Assembly (NCBI GenBank): GCA_038277395.1 | Contig: CM076192.1 | Location: forward strand, 128,555,366 to 128,619,365 | Direction: 5' to 3' | DNA length: 64,000 nt | Origin: Dryocosmus kuriphilus | Lineage: Eukaryota > Arthropoda > Insecta > Hymenoptera > Cynipidae | In this document: in pieces, positions 1 to 11,202 of the stretch | Numbering within the stretch: the stretch's first letter is position 1 | How the letters are laid out: every line of letters begins with the position of its first letter | Made by a program: the position numbers and the translations under genes | The notes under the pieces: model-generated | Databases searched by the model: none | What the model was told of the DNA's origin: nothing | The model's input: only the letters and a program-made list of their open reading frames with translations

Positions 1-589
1 TTGTGAGTATTGCGTGTAATGCTCTCGTACCCAATGAGGATCTTCACTACTCCAATATCTGCAATTGTGGCGATTGGCTTCAACGTTAATTTGAAATGTT
101 GATTCGCCTGAAAAAAAACGATGAGCGACTGAAAATTGGGATTCTGAAAAATTTTTCCATCATGTTCTTACAAAATTTAACTCGACGGTTAAAATAATCT
201 TCACTTATTTCTTGATGAAGGTGTATTTTGTAAGGATAACACTTGGTGACCCTTGAATTCCTAAAAATTGACACTCGAATAATTTGAAGCTTTTGAGGGA
301 CCTTCCTAAGCGTCAAATGCGGATCTTCGAAAAAAGGCTGGGCCACTTCCATTTGCCGCTCTTCTGAGGCTTCAGGTTTTGGCTTTCCAGATCTTGAACG
401 GTTCTTATTAGTCCCAGTTTCTCTAAATCTCCTGATAGTTTTAGAGACAGTGGATTTGCTAATGCCTGTTAAGTCTTCTCGAAACGTTTCATTAAATAAC
501 TGCACTACTTCGTCATACGACCTATATCTATCACCCCAACCTCACGTCATTAATAAGGAAGCCCTCTCCTGTACTGTTAGAGAATCCAT
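1..589 (-). pseudogene. Tc1/mariner-superfamily transposase relic, cut by the window edge
   Basis: The minus strand from about 589 reads as the N-terminal half of an IS630/Tc1/mariner-type transposase. It opens with MDSLTVQERASLL, then helix-turn-helix sequence (SKSTVSKTIRRFRETG, RSRSGKPKPEA), then a PYKIHL..E segment typical of the region before the DDE core. Just before the window edge another frame carries NRHNCRYW, the conserved stretch after the first catalytic Asp in this superfamily. The longest open stretch is 86-505. It is broken by an in-frame stop near 545 and a frameshift near 115, so it cannot encode a working enzyme. The catalytic core lies outside the window. The overall pattern resembles the DD41D-type protein at 49989-51063 more than the two DD34D mariners. 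The superfamily is clear; the subfamily is inferred. Confidence 0.75.
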
Positions 590-1040
590 GGTGAAAGAAG
601 GGAATAAAATATCAGATTTTAAAGAATAACAGAAAGAAATATTAAGAAACAGCAATTGCGTCCCCCCAAAAAAGGACTCCACTAACTATCCTGAAAAGGA
701 CTGTTAGAAGTGCTAAAGCAGCCAAGGTAACTGTTTTTCGACCTAAAAAGGAGTATTGAAAAGCGGCGACCGCGGCAAAAACATAAACTCCACTATCTAT
801 CCTGATGCAAACTATTGGAGAGGCCAGAGTAGCAAATGTATCTGGTTTTCAATTATCCTCAAAAGTCATACTTTAGAGTACATTACGCGGATGGCGGAGA
901 AGGCTTTAAAAAAATCAACCAATTTACACCAAATTTGGTGTAAAACTGGGACTAATAAGAAACGTCAAAAATCTGACTGGGATCGGTAGGAGGTACCCTA
1001 CAGTGGCTGTAATTTTTCAAAGTTCTTGAAAAAATCTTTT
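590..1040. other. Non-coding stretch, nothing recognised
   Basis: No supported gene or repeat was found between the transposase relic and the first minisatellite block. A 77-codon ORF at 756-989 has no recognisable motif and looks like chance. Confidence 0.5.
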
Positions 1041-1330
1041 TAAAATGATCCTGAAAGCCTGGTGCAAGGCCAAGAGAATGATTATGGATAAAATTACACT
1101 TGATGGTGAAATTTCCTGCTCCTTCCAAATCCGCAATAAAAAATTGGGGTTCCCACTTGAAGAACCAAGTGTGACCTTAGAATGACCTTGAATTGAGGAT
1201 TAAATTTCCTGCTCTTTCAACATCCACAATGAAAAATAGGGGTTTCCATTTGAAAAAACATGCTTGACCTTGGAATGACCTTGAAGGCCATGGTCAAGGA
1301 AATTGTGATGTTGTAATTTTATTAAACATC
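1041..1330. repeat. TGACCTT-type tandem repeat, left block
   Basis: About two and a half units of roughly 100-125 bp. Each contains TTTCCTGCTCTTTC, a CAATGAAAAA-type stretch, GGGGTTTCCATTTGAAAA and TTGACCTTGGAATGACCTT. The same unit reappears at 3841-4110, so the array is split by about 2.5 kb of unrelated sequence. Confidence 0.7.
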
Positions 1331-1493
1331 ACAAAGGTCGTATTCTATAGATTTTTTTAATTTATCTCTGACTTTAAACTTTCGTTCTAAAAATAAAGGA
1401 AAGCGCGGTCTGACACAGACTGTAGATTCAGCACTCCTTAGTATTTTAATTTAGATTTAATTTAGATTAACATATTGCGGCCATGTATTCTGT

Positions 1494-1514
1494 TATATAT
1501 ATATATATATATAT
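1494..1514. repeat. (AT)n microsatellite
   Basis: Uninterrupted TA/AT dinucleotide run, directly visible. Confidence 0.95.
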
Positions 1515-1799
1515 TCGCCTAGACCACCGGGCCCCACTAAACAACCCCGAAAAATGAGTTGAGAGCATCCGCAACACCCCTTGGTTGCGTCATCGGCTAG
1601 GGTTCGTCGTCACCTCCAGCTCAGCGAGGCTTTTACTGTCCTGTGACCTCCACCCGCCTCTTCCTTCCAACGCAGATGTCCTTTTTGAGTTTTTGCTGCT
1701 TCCAACTTCTAAGATACCAGGCGTAGTTCCAGTTGAAGAAGAAGGGTGCTGATTTTGCTGTCCAGGAAGTAAGGCAAGTTCCTATTGAGGACGTAAATA

Positions 1800-2062
1800 T
1801 TGTAAATGGTAGTTCTCCCTGAAATAATGGGCAGATGATTGGCATTTCTCCCTGAAAAATGGGTAGAATGATTTTTGTTGGGTAGTTCCACCTAAATATT
1901 AGAGTGGGATGATTTTGGTACTTCTCGCTGAAATAATGGGTAGAATGATTGGTAGTTCTCCCTGAAAAATGGGTAGAATAATTTTGTTGGGTAGTTCCCC
2001 CTAAGTATTAGAGTGATATGATTGTTAGTTCTCCCTGAAATAATGGGGTAGAATGATTTTTG
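1800..2062. repeat. Minisatellite with GTAGTTCTCCCTGAAA units
   Basis: Repeated blocks of GTAGTTCTCCCTGAAATAAT / GGGTAGAATGATTTT with interspersed GTAGTTCCACCTAAATATTA variants. The variants alternate, giving a higher-order unit of about 110 bp. The small minus-strand ORFs here are by-products of the array. Confidence 0.8.
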
Positions 2063-2509
2063 TCAACCGAGATTTTATTTGTTTTTGAGAGCTGGGGACG
2101 TCATCAGCCGTGCAAAGGTAGGATTCCCGCTGCAGCAGACGATCGTAAGGAATCCAGCCGCCCCGTGTATTTCCGAAGGCTCTCCAAAAAACGACTGGAA
2201 CCTATTTTAGTAAGAATGCGAATTCTAAATTAGATTTTGTGTTCCTTGGCTGGGCCGTTGACATGTTAAGGGAATTTTATATCGATTTCCTGTTTTATTG
2301 AATTCTTGAATGATCCGATTATGTCACATTCATTTTCCCCACTATGTAGTGCCGAAGGGTGGAGCCTATTGCCCGATTTCTACATTTGCATTTTTCCCGT
2401 AGATATGTGTAATTTTAGTAGCGTTTTTCGAATCATGCGTCCACCTTTGCCCCGTGACGAACACGATCCTGGCCCATATAATTTTAATCTCTTGCATTTC
2501 TCTTTTAAC

Positions 2510-3080
2510 GTAATTCTCCATTTTTTTCTATATAATGCTGGCTTTACTAATTTGAGTCCTGTTTCTATTTTATCGAACATTGTTGTGCCATAATGCTAAT
2601 TTTGTTGCGTTCAGCCCCCTTTTCATTTTATCGAACCTTGTTTTGCTATAGTACTAATTTTCTTGAATTGAGTTCCCTTTTCTGTTTTATCAAACACTGT
2701 TGCGCTGTAAAATTAGTTTTGTTGAGTTGAATCCAATTTCGATTTTTATTGAACCCCATTTATTTTCTCGAGCGCCGCATTTCTGTATCGAAGAACCGTT
2801 TATTGTAAGCAGTCCCATTTATGTATTGGAGACCCCTTTATTTGATTAAGTCATATTTTTGTATCGAAAAATACTTATTTTATCTAGCCCCACTTATGTA
2901 TTGAAGACACGCTTATTTTCTCATGCCCCGTTTATTTATCGAAGACCGTTTATTTTATCGAGCCCCATTTATGTATTGAAAACTATTTGTTGTATCAAGT
3001 TCTCTTTATGTATTGAAGACCCGCTTATTTGATCAAGTCCTGTTTATTTGCCGAAACCCCCTTTATTCATTGAAATCATT
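2510..3080. repeat. Two adjoining minisatellites (about 65 bp and about 28/57 bp periods)
   Basis: First part (to about 2760): three diverged units with TTTTATCGAACCTTGTTTTG / GCTAATTTTGTTGAGTT. Second part: many short units built on CCCATTTATGTATTGAAGAC followed by CGCTTATTTGATC, at roughly 28 bp or doubled 57 bp spacing. No coding potential. Confidence 0.75.
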
Positions 3081-3840
3081 TCTACCTTGTCTGATTATGT
3101 TGTGCCTTCAGCGTGTTCTTTGACTTTGTAATTGCGTCCCCTCTCCAACCCCTTTGATTTCGTGAGAACGCTAGTAAAGTATATGCTATTAATTTTGTTA
3201 GATTATTATCAGCGTTTTGTATTGAGATTTATAGTATTGAACATCTTATTCATTTGTTGGCTTTGTACTGATATTCGCGATTATTTATTTATTTTTTATT
3301 GAAATTTTTCACCTTCGAGTATTATTGATTTCATATTGAGACCTGCATTAATTTTTCATTGATCTTGTACTATTTTGTCGAATCGTGTAGAAGCCTTTCT
3401 AAAATTATTGTTCGAAGCTATTGACACCTTTGTGAATAAACATCAATTTTTAAGTTTTATAGAAAAGAATTATTTCAAGCTTTATTAAACAGTGTATAAA
3501 CATCCGCTCTACCGTAATCTAAGAAATTAGAGTCTGAGCTAGGCGGTAAAGTTGGTAGTCCGAATAAATGATATCTTTCAGGATTTAGATCTAGTGTCCC
3601 AAGAAAGGACTGGCACCCACGCTAATTGAGTTTTAGCATTTTTGAGTTCTAGCTAATATTGAGTTATTGTGCTTTAAAGTTTTATGTAAGATTGAGTTGT
3701 AGCGTTTTGAGATGTAGAGTTCTATTGAGTTTTTATTTAGTTTCATTTTCCGGATTGCCTTGTGCGTGACCTAGGCTGACCACACTGCTTTCTCTATTTC
3801 ACCACCTGAGAAAAAGGTGCACGTCACAAAATGTTCATGG
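3081..3840. other. AT-rich non-coding stretch
   Basis: No ORF or strong repeat. Short GAGTT/GAGTTTTAG motifs recur around 3620-3740, possibly a very degraded minisatellite. Confidence 0.4.
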
Positions 3841-4110
3841 TGATAATTGAACGTAAAATTTCCTGCTCTTTCCAAATCCGCCATGAAAAATGGGGCTTCC
3901 CGTTTAAAAAATTAAAATGGGTTCCCATTTGAAAATACAAGCTTGACCTTAGAATGATCTTGAAGGTCATGGTCAAGGACACACTTAAACGTAAAATCTT
4001 CTGCTATTTCTAAATCCGTAATAAAAAATGGGACATCCCATGTAAAAAATTTAATTTGACCTTGATGTGCCCTTCAAGTGCATGTTCAGGGTCAAACGAA
4101 GGTTGCCATT
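3841..4110. repeat. TGACCTT-type tandem repeat, right block
   Basis: Two to three units matching 1041-1330 (TTTCCTGCTCTTTCCAAATC, then TTGACCTTAGAATGATCTTG). The match suggests one original array split by 1331-3840 or duplicated. Confidence 0.7.
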
Positions 4111-4869
4111 AAATAGCCTGGGATAAATTTTCAATCTTTTGTATGTAATATTTTTCAAAAAAATATAATGCCTGATGACTTATTCAGGGGTTTCCATACT
4201 TTTATATATGTATATATATATGTACATTTGATGCAGCGCGCGCTTTGTAAGCTTTGTACACTTTGTAAAGAAGATTTTGGAAAAAAATACGACAAATAAA
4301 TATAAATGAACCCTACGCGGTTTCGTCGAAGCCATGCCCAACTTCCGAGCAAAGAAACTAGTGGCCAAGACGTAAATTAAATAGACTTACCATCCAGCCA
4401 AGACCGGAGTCTAGTTTAAGGGGTAGAATAATTAATTAGTTTTACTACAGTCACGATAAGAACGCAACGCCGGTGGGCCCACACTAAATTGTAACAATAG
4501 AATTAACAACATGGTGTCGGCGCCGGGGTTGGATCACAGAAGAAGAGCACGAGAAACAACACCGAAGGCAACAACGAGCACAAGTTCCAACACCGACTCC
4601 ACCCGCGAGAACGAAATGACGGTTTGTAAACATTGAGCAGTCGATACGGGTGGTAGGGAGTCCGCCAACCACCATAGAAACAAAACGTGAGGACAGAGCG
4701 CCGACGATAAGGAGCAACAGTTCCACGCTGATCAAGGGAGGCAACATCGTCCAGTCACCGCTCCAAATAGCGACATTACATCCCCAACTCGAGTCTGTGG
4801 CGCCATTAACAGCGGCGAGTGGCAGTACTAAGACGACCGCCGCGCCCGACTGAGCCAACCCTACCAGCG
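4111..4869. other. Left flank of the Transib-like insertion, GC-rich from about 4440
   Basis: Base composition rises sharply from about 4440 to the insertion point at 4869. It stays high on the far side (7092-8300), so a single GC-rich unit was probably interrupted. No family was identified. The stretch starting TGGTGTCGGCGCC near 4511 is vaguely like a retroelement primer-binding site following a possible LTR end, but I cannot support a retroelement call. The ORFs here (for example 4484-4921 minus) lack recognisable domains. Confidence 0.4.
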
Positions 4870-7091
4870 CACAGTGGGACGAAATCAAAAAACGGAGCTG
4901 AAAATAACTTGTAGCTGGCAATTCTTAAGCGATTTTGGATTTTTTTTTAGAAAAATTCAGCATTCAATTTCGGAGAGATTTATGTGGCCTAATTTTTTAA
5001 TTTTTATTTGTTTAAACTTTTATGTTAATGCAAAGAGTGAAAAAAAGACGATTTTTTCGTTTTTTTTTTATCTTCATCAAAGAATTTTATCTGTGATCAG
5101 CATTGCACGACTTTATGCATAGGGATATTTGAAAGCTAAAAAAAAGATGACACTGCTAAGTTAATTGTTATAAATAATTTAACTTAACAATTAGTCTACC
5201 TTATGGATACTTTGTTTCCAAAGTATATTTTTGCATTGAAAATACTAGCTTTTATTGAAGAAATAATAACCGATCATAAAAATTTGACACCTGATATTTT
5301 TTATTAATTTTATAAACAAATTATATAAACAAATGCCTAGTGTGGACATTTAAAGGCAGAAATAAATCGCTTTTTCCTAATTTTCCCTCAAATTATATTG
5401 CCAGTGATATTCAATGAGTATAAATTATCATCTGATACTTTTTATTAATTAATTTTATAAACAAACCTTATAAACAAATGCTCAGTGTGGGCATTTAAAG
5501 GCAGAAATAACTCCTTTTTTTTCTAATTTTTCTCAAATTATGTCGCCAGTGACGTTTTATAATGGAAAATTATCAACCGATATTTTTTATTAATTTTATA
5601 AACAAATTATATAAACAAATGCCTAGTGTGAACATTTAAAGGCAGAAATAAATCGTTTTTTTTTTTCCTAATTTTCCCTCAAATTATATTTCCAGTGATA
5701 TTTAGTGTGTAAAAACTATCGTCTGATATTTTTTATTAGTTTTACAAACAAACCTTATAAACAAATGCTTATTGTGGGCATTTGAAGGCAGAAATAATTC
5801 GTTTTTTTTCTAATTTTTCTCAAATTATGTCGCCAGTGATGTTTTATAATGGAAAATTATCAACCGATATTTTCTATTAATTTTATAAACAACTTATATA
5901 AAAAAAATGCCTAGTGTGCACATTTAAAGGCAGAAAGAAATCGTTTTTCCCCTAATTTTTCTCAAATTATGTCGCCAGGGATGTTTAATAATGGGAAATT
6001 ATCATCCAAAGTTCCCTATTAATTTTGTAAACAAATACGTAGTGTGAATTTTTTAAAGGTAAAAAACTTTCGTTTTTTCGCAACTAACCTCAAAGTATGT
6101 TGCCAGTGATGTAATTGTTTGGTAATTGTTGTTTCTTACAATTTTCGTAATGTAGCATTTTTAAGAAGTTTTAGAGATGGCAATTTGTAAAAAAAAGCAT
6201 ATGCTTTCTATGTATCATAATCCTTTGTTAATTTCTTAAGATTTTATTAATTAATCGCGATCAAGTTTTGATTCCTATGTCATTAATTTGACATGTACAA
6301 AATAAATATTTTGTACCTCTAAAAGACCAATTTATATATTTCACTACATAATTTGTTTATAAAATTAATAAAATATATCGGTTGATATTTTTCCATTATA
6401 AAGCATCACTGGCGACATAATTTGAGAAAAATTAGAAAAAAACGAGTTATTTTTGCCTCTAAATGCCCACACTAAGCATTTGTTTATAAGATTTGTTCAT
6501 AAAATTAATAAAAAATATCAGATGATAATTTTTACTCATTAAATATCACTGTAAATATAATTTGCGGGAAAATTGGAAAAAAAAAACGATTTATTTCTGC
6601 CTTTAAATGTCCACACTAGGCATTTGTTTATATAATTTGTTTATAAAATTAATAAAAAATACCAGGTGTCAAATTTTTATGATCGGTTATCATTATTTCA
6701 ATAAAAGCTAGTAAATTCAATGCAAAAATTTACTTTGGAAACAAAGTATCCATAAGGTAGACTATTTGTTAAGTTAAATTGTTTATAACAATTAACTTAA
6801 CAGTTGCATATTTTTTATAAATTTCAGCTAGCTCTGTGCATAAAGTCTTGCAATGCTGATCATAGATAAAATTTTTTACGAAGATAAAAAAAAAAAAACG
6901 AAAAAAACGTCTTTTTTTCGCACCTTTGCATTAACATAAAAGTTTAAACAAAAAAAGATTTAAAAATCAGGCCACACGGATCTCTTCGAAATTTAATGCT
7001 GAATTTTTATAAAAAAATAAATCCAAAATCGGTTGAGAATTGACAGCTACAAGTTATTTTGAGCTCCGTTTCTCGATTTCGTCCCACTGTG
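4870..7091. mobile_element. Non-autonomous Transib-like foldback element with RSS-heptamer ends
   Basis: The element starts CACAGTGGGACGAAATC and ends in the inverted form GATTTCGTCCCACTGTG. It is flanked on both sides by the identical pentamer CAGCG (4865-4869 and 7092-7096), a 5-bp target-site duplication. The inverted arms are long: sequence from 4870 to about 5340 is matched in reverse by about 6600-7091, with a few percent to perhaps 15% differences by eye. The centre holds tandem units in opposite orientations. No transposase ORF is present. Established knowledge: Transib elements make 5-bp, usually GC-rich duplications, and their termini begin with a heptamer like the V(D)J recombination signal CACAGTG. 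The Transib call is therefore inferred from ends and duplication, not from coding sequence. Confidence 0.7.
5290..6075. repeat. About 143-bp tandem units alternating between two variants
   Basis: Six units start near 5299, 5441, 5583, 5730, 5873 and 6016. Each has ATTAATTTTATAAACAAA..., AAACAAATGC, a GTGT(G)..CATTTAAAGGCAGAAATAA stretch and AATTTTTCTCAAATTATGTC. Units 1, 3 and 5 carry GCCTAGTGTG and units 2 and 4 carry GCT(C/T)A(G/T)TGTGGGC, giving a dimeric period of about 285 bp. Reverse-oriented units occupy about 6345-6665. Confidence 0.85.
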
Positions 7092-8300
7092 CAGCGCAAA
7101 GATGGACAAGCGAACGTGGGTCGAGCAACCAATGGGAGGACTCGAAGCCACGGAGACAAAACTGATAGGCGGGCGATGGCGACATTGAAAGACTCATTGG
7201 CGTTTACAGCCGACCAAGCCGATTTAATCCCAACGAGCCTATCAGTAACGGTAACTCGGATTGATGGTGGAACGAGGGGAAAGTGAGGGAAGGAAGCTCA
7301 AGCAGACGAGAGACGGCGTCACTCGTGTTCTTGGCTCGGCGGCGATGTGTTAACAGGATAATTTCGAGACGAAAACAGTCCACTAAGGGGAATTGAGAGT
7401 TGAAACCCTGACCGGTAGTAGTCGGAAAGATGGATCGCATGGAAGCCGAGGACCTGATGCAGTGGCTTCAAGGTAGGTGGGAATAACACTAGCTATTCCG
7501 TGTGTGCTCTCAGACCCGAAAGCCGATGCTCACGCTGTAAGACACTGGCGAGCGTGTGTGTGTGAATCATTGAGAGAAAGCCGATCGAGACCCCTGCGAC
7601 ATCGGGAGGTTGTGGAACGTCTGGCTCAAGGCCCGACTTTAGACTAGTAAAGGCGGGCATCTCTCACAAGAACCTAAAGGTGTTTACATGGCAAAGGACC
7701 TCGGATGATATGGTGGTGACGCGGGTGACTCGGGCGGCCATATAGTCGAAAGTGGGGTCCTTCTGGCAAGCTGGTTTGTCTTTTCTGTCGGTGTGAGAAT
7801 AAACTGTAACAGGTAACCTGGGAGTGACGGAAATTTGATGCACGTTCTTGAATTTGTGGTGTAGGACCAGTACAGTGCGGAGTGGGTTATTTGAAATTAT
7901 AATTTGCTCATACAACGCGAAAAATGTTTTAATGTTCAGACCGAATTCGTCATGAGTTATGTCTTGAATAAAGGATTCATTTTATTGAAAAACGATATTC
8001 GGGGTCAAGTGCTTACTAACATCGGAATTCTCTCTCGTTCGTGCGACCGTACCTCCTCCTCCTGTCTCGTGATAAGTGAGCTATAGTGCCTGTCTGCCGT
8101 GACGGGATAGCCGACGGAGTTCGGATAGGGTAGTCCCTATCTGGCGCCAAGGAATAAAATAAACGAATTTCGTGGGTTGTTCTTGGTTTGAAAAAGTGTG
8201 ACGCACGAACTCGGTTTATTCCGATCATCGGGCCGCGGCAAAGTAGACAGATAAGTGGTACCCATATTGTAACCGGGTTTCATCCTGGCCCACCCCAGTT
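7092..8300. other. Right flank of the Transib-like insertion, GC-rich, unidentified
   Basis: GC-rich compared with the surroundings and without a supported gene. A short ATG-initiated stretch (about 7431-7470, MDRMEAEDLMQWLQ) is followed by AAGGTAGGTGGG, which resembles a splice donor. No continuing exon could be found. AATAAA-like signals occur near 8154. Confidence 0.35.
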
Positions 8301-9289
8301 CCGGCCGTAACTAATCGATGTGGATACGGGCCGGGTTAAAAAAAGATAATCTCCGTTGCAACCTTTGTACCCCGAGTGAAATCGACATATAAAATTCGAA
8401 ACTTAAATCAGAAGAACGTTGGAAACTATATTAAACCGTCAAAAAAATTCATTCTCGAATTACATGATGAATTCATTGAATTAAATAAGATAATAGCTAT
8501 ACATAGGGAAAAGTAAAAAAACGGAGTAAAATTTAAATTTTGGTACCTTCTCTCAATTGCTCATAGCTCCGGTATTTATCCATGGATTTTCTTCGTCAGT
8601 CTTTAACTACTGAACGGATTGGAAAACATTGTCCAAATCGATTGTTGAAAATTTTATTACCTTTAATTTGAAATCCTGTGCGACAATCGGATGCCTATAG
8701 CTCGAGATATGGCCTAACATGTGAAACTACCTCCGAAAAGGACGAAAAAAAAAATTCAAAAAATCATGTATCGAAGACCTATCCATAAAAAAATTTTAAA
8801 TGTGATTTTCGAGTTTAGCAAGCCCGATTAAGTAGGAGGAAACATATAATGGCATTGAATGTACATTTTGGTTGTGAACTAGTGTAATTATTATTATTTT
8901 CTAATTACTATTTGAGTAAATTTTTATAAATTTAATTATTTAAACGTTTTTGTGTTCACTTGAATTGAAACTATGATTGTTATTATTAACAATATTAAAA
9001 TAATTATAATTAGTTATAATGATTAGTTATATTAATAAATATAAGAAAAAAATTTCATTATATAAATGGATAAAATAATTTTCTTCTTTTTATGTAAGAA
9101 TTAATAAAAAATATTTATGAGAACTAACAATTTTCGTGAACAATTAAGTCAAACTTCAGTGTTACATTTAATGTTTAAAAATTATTAAAAATTGTACCCT
9201 ATCCATATTTAAAAGCATCTTTTTCATAACATCTCAAACATAATTTTAAAATATTTAGATCTTAGAAAAAGCCTTTAATCTTAAATCTT
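8301..9289. other. AT-rich non-coding stretch
   Basis: No supported gene. The part from 8860 onward is very AT-rich with ATTATTATT-type runs. Confidence 0.5.
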
Positions 9290-10015
9290 AAGCCTGAGAG
9301 AAAAATTACTTTCATTCTTGTTTTAATATTTCAATGACTAACATTATTATTATTATTACAAAATAAACTAGAAAGGAGAAATTACTACAAAAAAATACTG
9401 AAATGCAAAACTCATGACATTAGAAAATTGCCGAGAAGGAAATTTTCAAAGTGGAAGATTTCCGACAGTTTATACTATTATCGAAATTTATAGTTCCACA
9501 ATTTAAAAACTTAAAAATTTCTTTTAATAAACATTAATTGTTGTTTAATCAAAAAACTTTGTTTTCAACTGACATTTATTAAATAACAATATTCTGTCGG
9601 GAATTTCCCAGTTCGGGTATTTTCTAATGACGTGAATTTTTTTCTTCGGTATTATTTTTGTCGGCAATTTTACAGTGTCGGGAATTTTATTTTTTGGGAT
9701 CGTTCAATCATCCCGGCAATATTATTAATTAATATCAATAAATATCATTTAAAAAAACTAATTTTACTTTCCGCGCTTTTTGCTTTATTTATTAATGATA
9801 ATAATAATAATGATTGAAATTTTTTTTTTTATTCTAAGTTAGTCATTTTTTTGTCAAACTTAACATTTAATACTTAAGGCTTTTTTAAATATGAAATAAT
9901 TTTAAATATTTAGAATACGATTTTATATGTCTTTAGTATAAAACTTATTTTATAATATGAACTTTAAAGTTTTTCCCTTAAAACTAAAAAAAATTTAATG
10001 ATTTAAATTCACTTT

Positions 10016-11202
10016 TTGCATTCTCATCTCAATGATAAGGTATTAGTTTTATGTAAAAACTAACTTTCGCGGATTTCATGAAATCTCCACGTTTCATGAC
10101 CCCTGAATCTGAAAAAAACGGTTTTTTTTACGACGGTGTCTGTGTGTCTGTCGCTGTAGTCGTCGGCGTCGTCGTCATTGTCGCTGTTGTCGTCGTTGTC
10201 GTTGTCGTTGTCGTAGTCGTCGCTGTCGCCTGTTGACACGATAACTTTCGAAGGACTAATCGGATGGGATTGCGCTTTGGCATAATTCTTGAGGGCGTAA
10301 AGGGTAAGGACGAGTTCGTTAAACAGCGGTTTTTGATCAACGGTTATGGTTTTATCCATCAAAAAACAGTTTTCACAAAATCAAGAAATCCATTTTCCGG
10401 CAAAACTATAAGAGATGCAAAAAAAAATGTACGAAAATAAAATTGTTCATCCCAAAAAATCTACAAATTTTGTCTTAACCATTTTTTGATAAAATGCACG
10501 GTTTTTGTTTTAATCGATAAAATGATATTAAAAATCCAGAATTTCAAATTTCCCACCAAACGGTGCAAGATGCGGAAAAATGATAATAAACAAAGTTGTT
10601 CATCTGAAAAAAATCTACAGATTTGGTCTCTATCATTTTTTTGTGCAGACTCGTAGTTTTTGAGTTATTCCTGACATATGTTATGAAATATGAAGAAAAC
10701 CACTTTTTAGCAAAACTATGCAAGATATGAGAAAATATTAACAAGCAGAATTTTTCACCTTGGAAAGAGCTACAAAATTTATTCACAAGACTCATCGTTT
10801 TACTTTTAAGAATCGAAATCCTGTATTGTGAAAATTTGGAAAATCACAACGAACTATACCAATCTACAATGTGTTTTAAAACAAATGTAATTATCGAGCG
10901 CGAGGCGCGAGTGTCATGATGAAAATGTATTCCCTAAGGGCGATTAGAGCCTTAAGTAAAATAATTTCTTTTGGAATTTTTAATTAAAAGTTTATACGAT
11001 CCATAAACACCGAGCGCGTGGCGCGAGGTGAATAGTTTATCGATCGCGAAGCGCGAGTGCCGTAAATAACGTATCGAGCGCGAAGAGCGAGTCAAATGTC
11101 GAGCGCGAAACGCGAGGGCGAATAGACGCGCGCCCTAGGCGTGCTCATACTTCGCACGACGCGCGTGATGAGAATGTGCCCGCGAAGCGGGCAGATTTTT
11201 TT
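10016..11202 (-). mobile_element. R-family element, single-arm copy (R1)
   Basis: Starts at CATTCTCATC and ends GATGAGAATG followed by a CCCGC..GCGGG hairpin, AGA and a T-run. Contents in order: a short ORF region, several diverged units of about 150 bp (CTACAAATTTTGTCT..., CGGTTTTTGTTTTAATCGA), and a CpG-rich segment with repeated GAGCGCGAAGCGCGAG. Empty-site comparison with repeat P copy 2 (about 56100-56115) shows this segment is an insertion. No transposase is visible, so the mobilising machinery is unknown. Confidence 0.75.
10060..10362 (-). CDS. R-family small ORF (Asp/Asn-tract protein), hypothetical
   Basis: About 100 codons beginning MMDKTITVDQKPLFNEL, then KAQSHPISPSKVIVSTGD and a long Asp/Asn/Tyr tract from a GTC/GTT-rich minisatellite, then DTVVKKTVFFRF...TWRFHEI. 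Close relatives occur in the other R copies (17544-17861, 29472-29774, 29842-30315). No family is recognised. The ORF may only reflect the DNA repeat it lies on, since the tract is translatable in several frames. Confidence 0.35.
   Translation of the reverse strand: MMDKTITVDQKPLFNELVLTLYALKNYAKAQSHPISPSKVIVSTGDSDDYDNDNDNDDNSDNDDDADDYSDRHTDTVVKKTVFFRFRGHETWRFHEIRES

Noticed and set aside
4511..4535. Possible LTR end and primer-binding site (TGGTGTCGGCGCC)
   Set aside because: No matching LTR copy, no polypurine tract and no gag/pol frame nearby. The resemblance is to the first few bases only.
4484..4921. 145-codon minus-strand ORF
   Set aside because: It crosses the left end of the Transib-like insertion, so it cannot be an ancestral gene, and has no recognisable domain.
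9784..9812. AATAATAATAATGATTG-type runs as a microsatellite locus of interest
   Set aside because: Short, ordinary AT-rich simple sequence found throughout the repeat P copies.
10128..10340. Thr-rich ORF in R1
   Set aside because: Alternate-frame reading of the Asp/Asn minisatellite.
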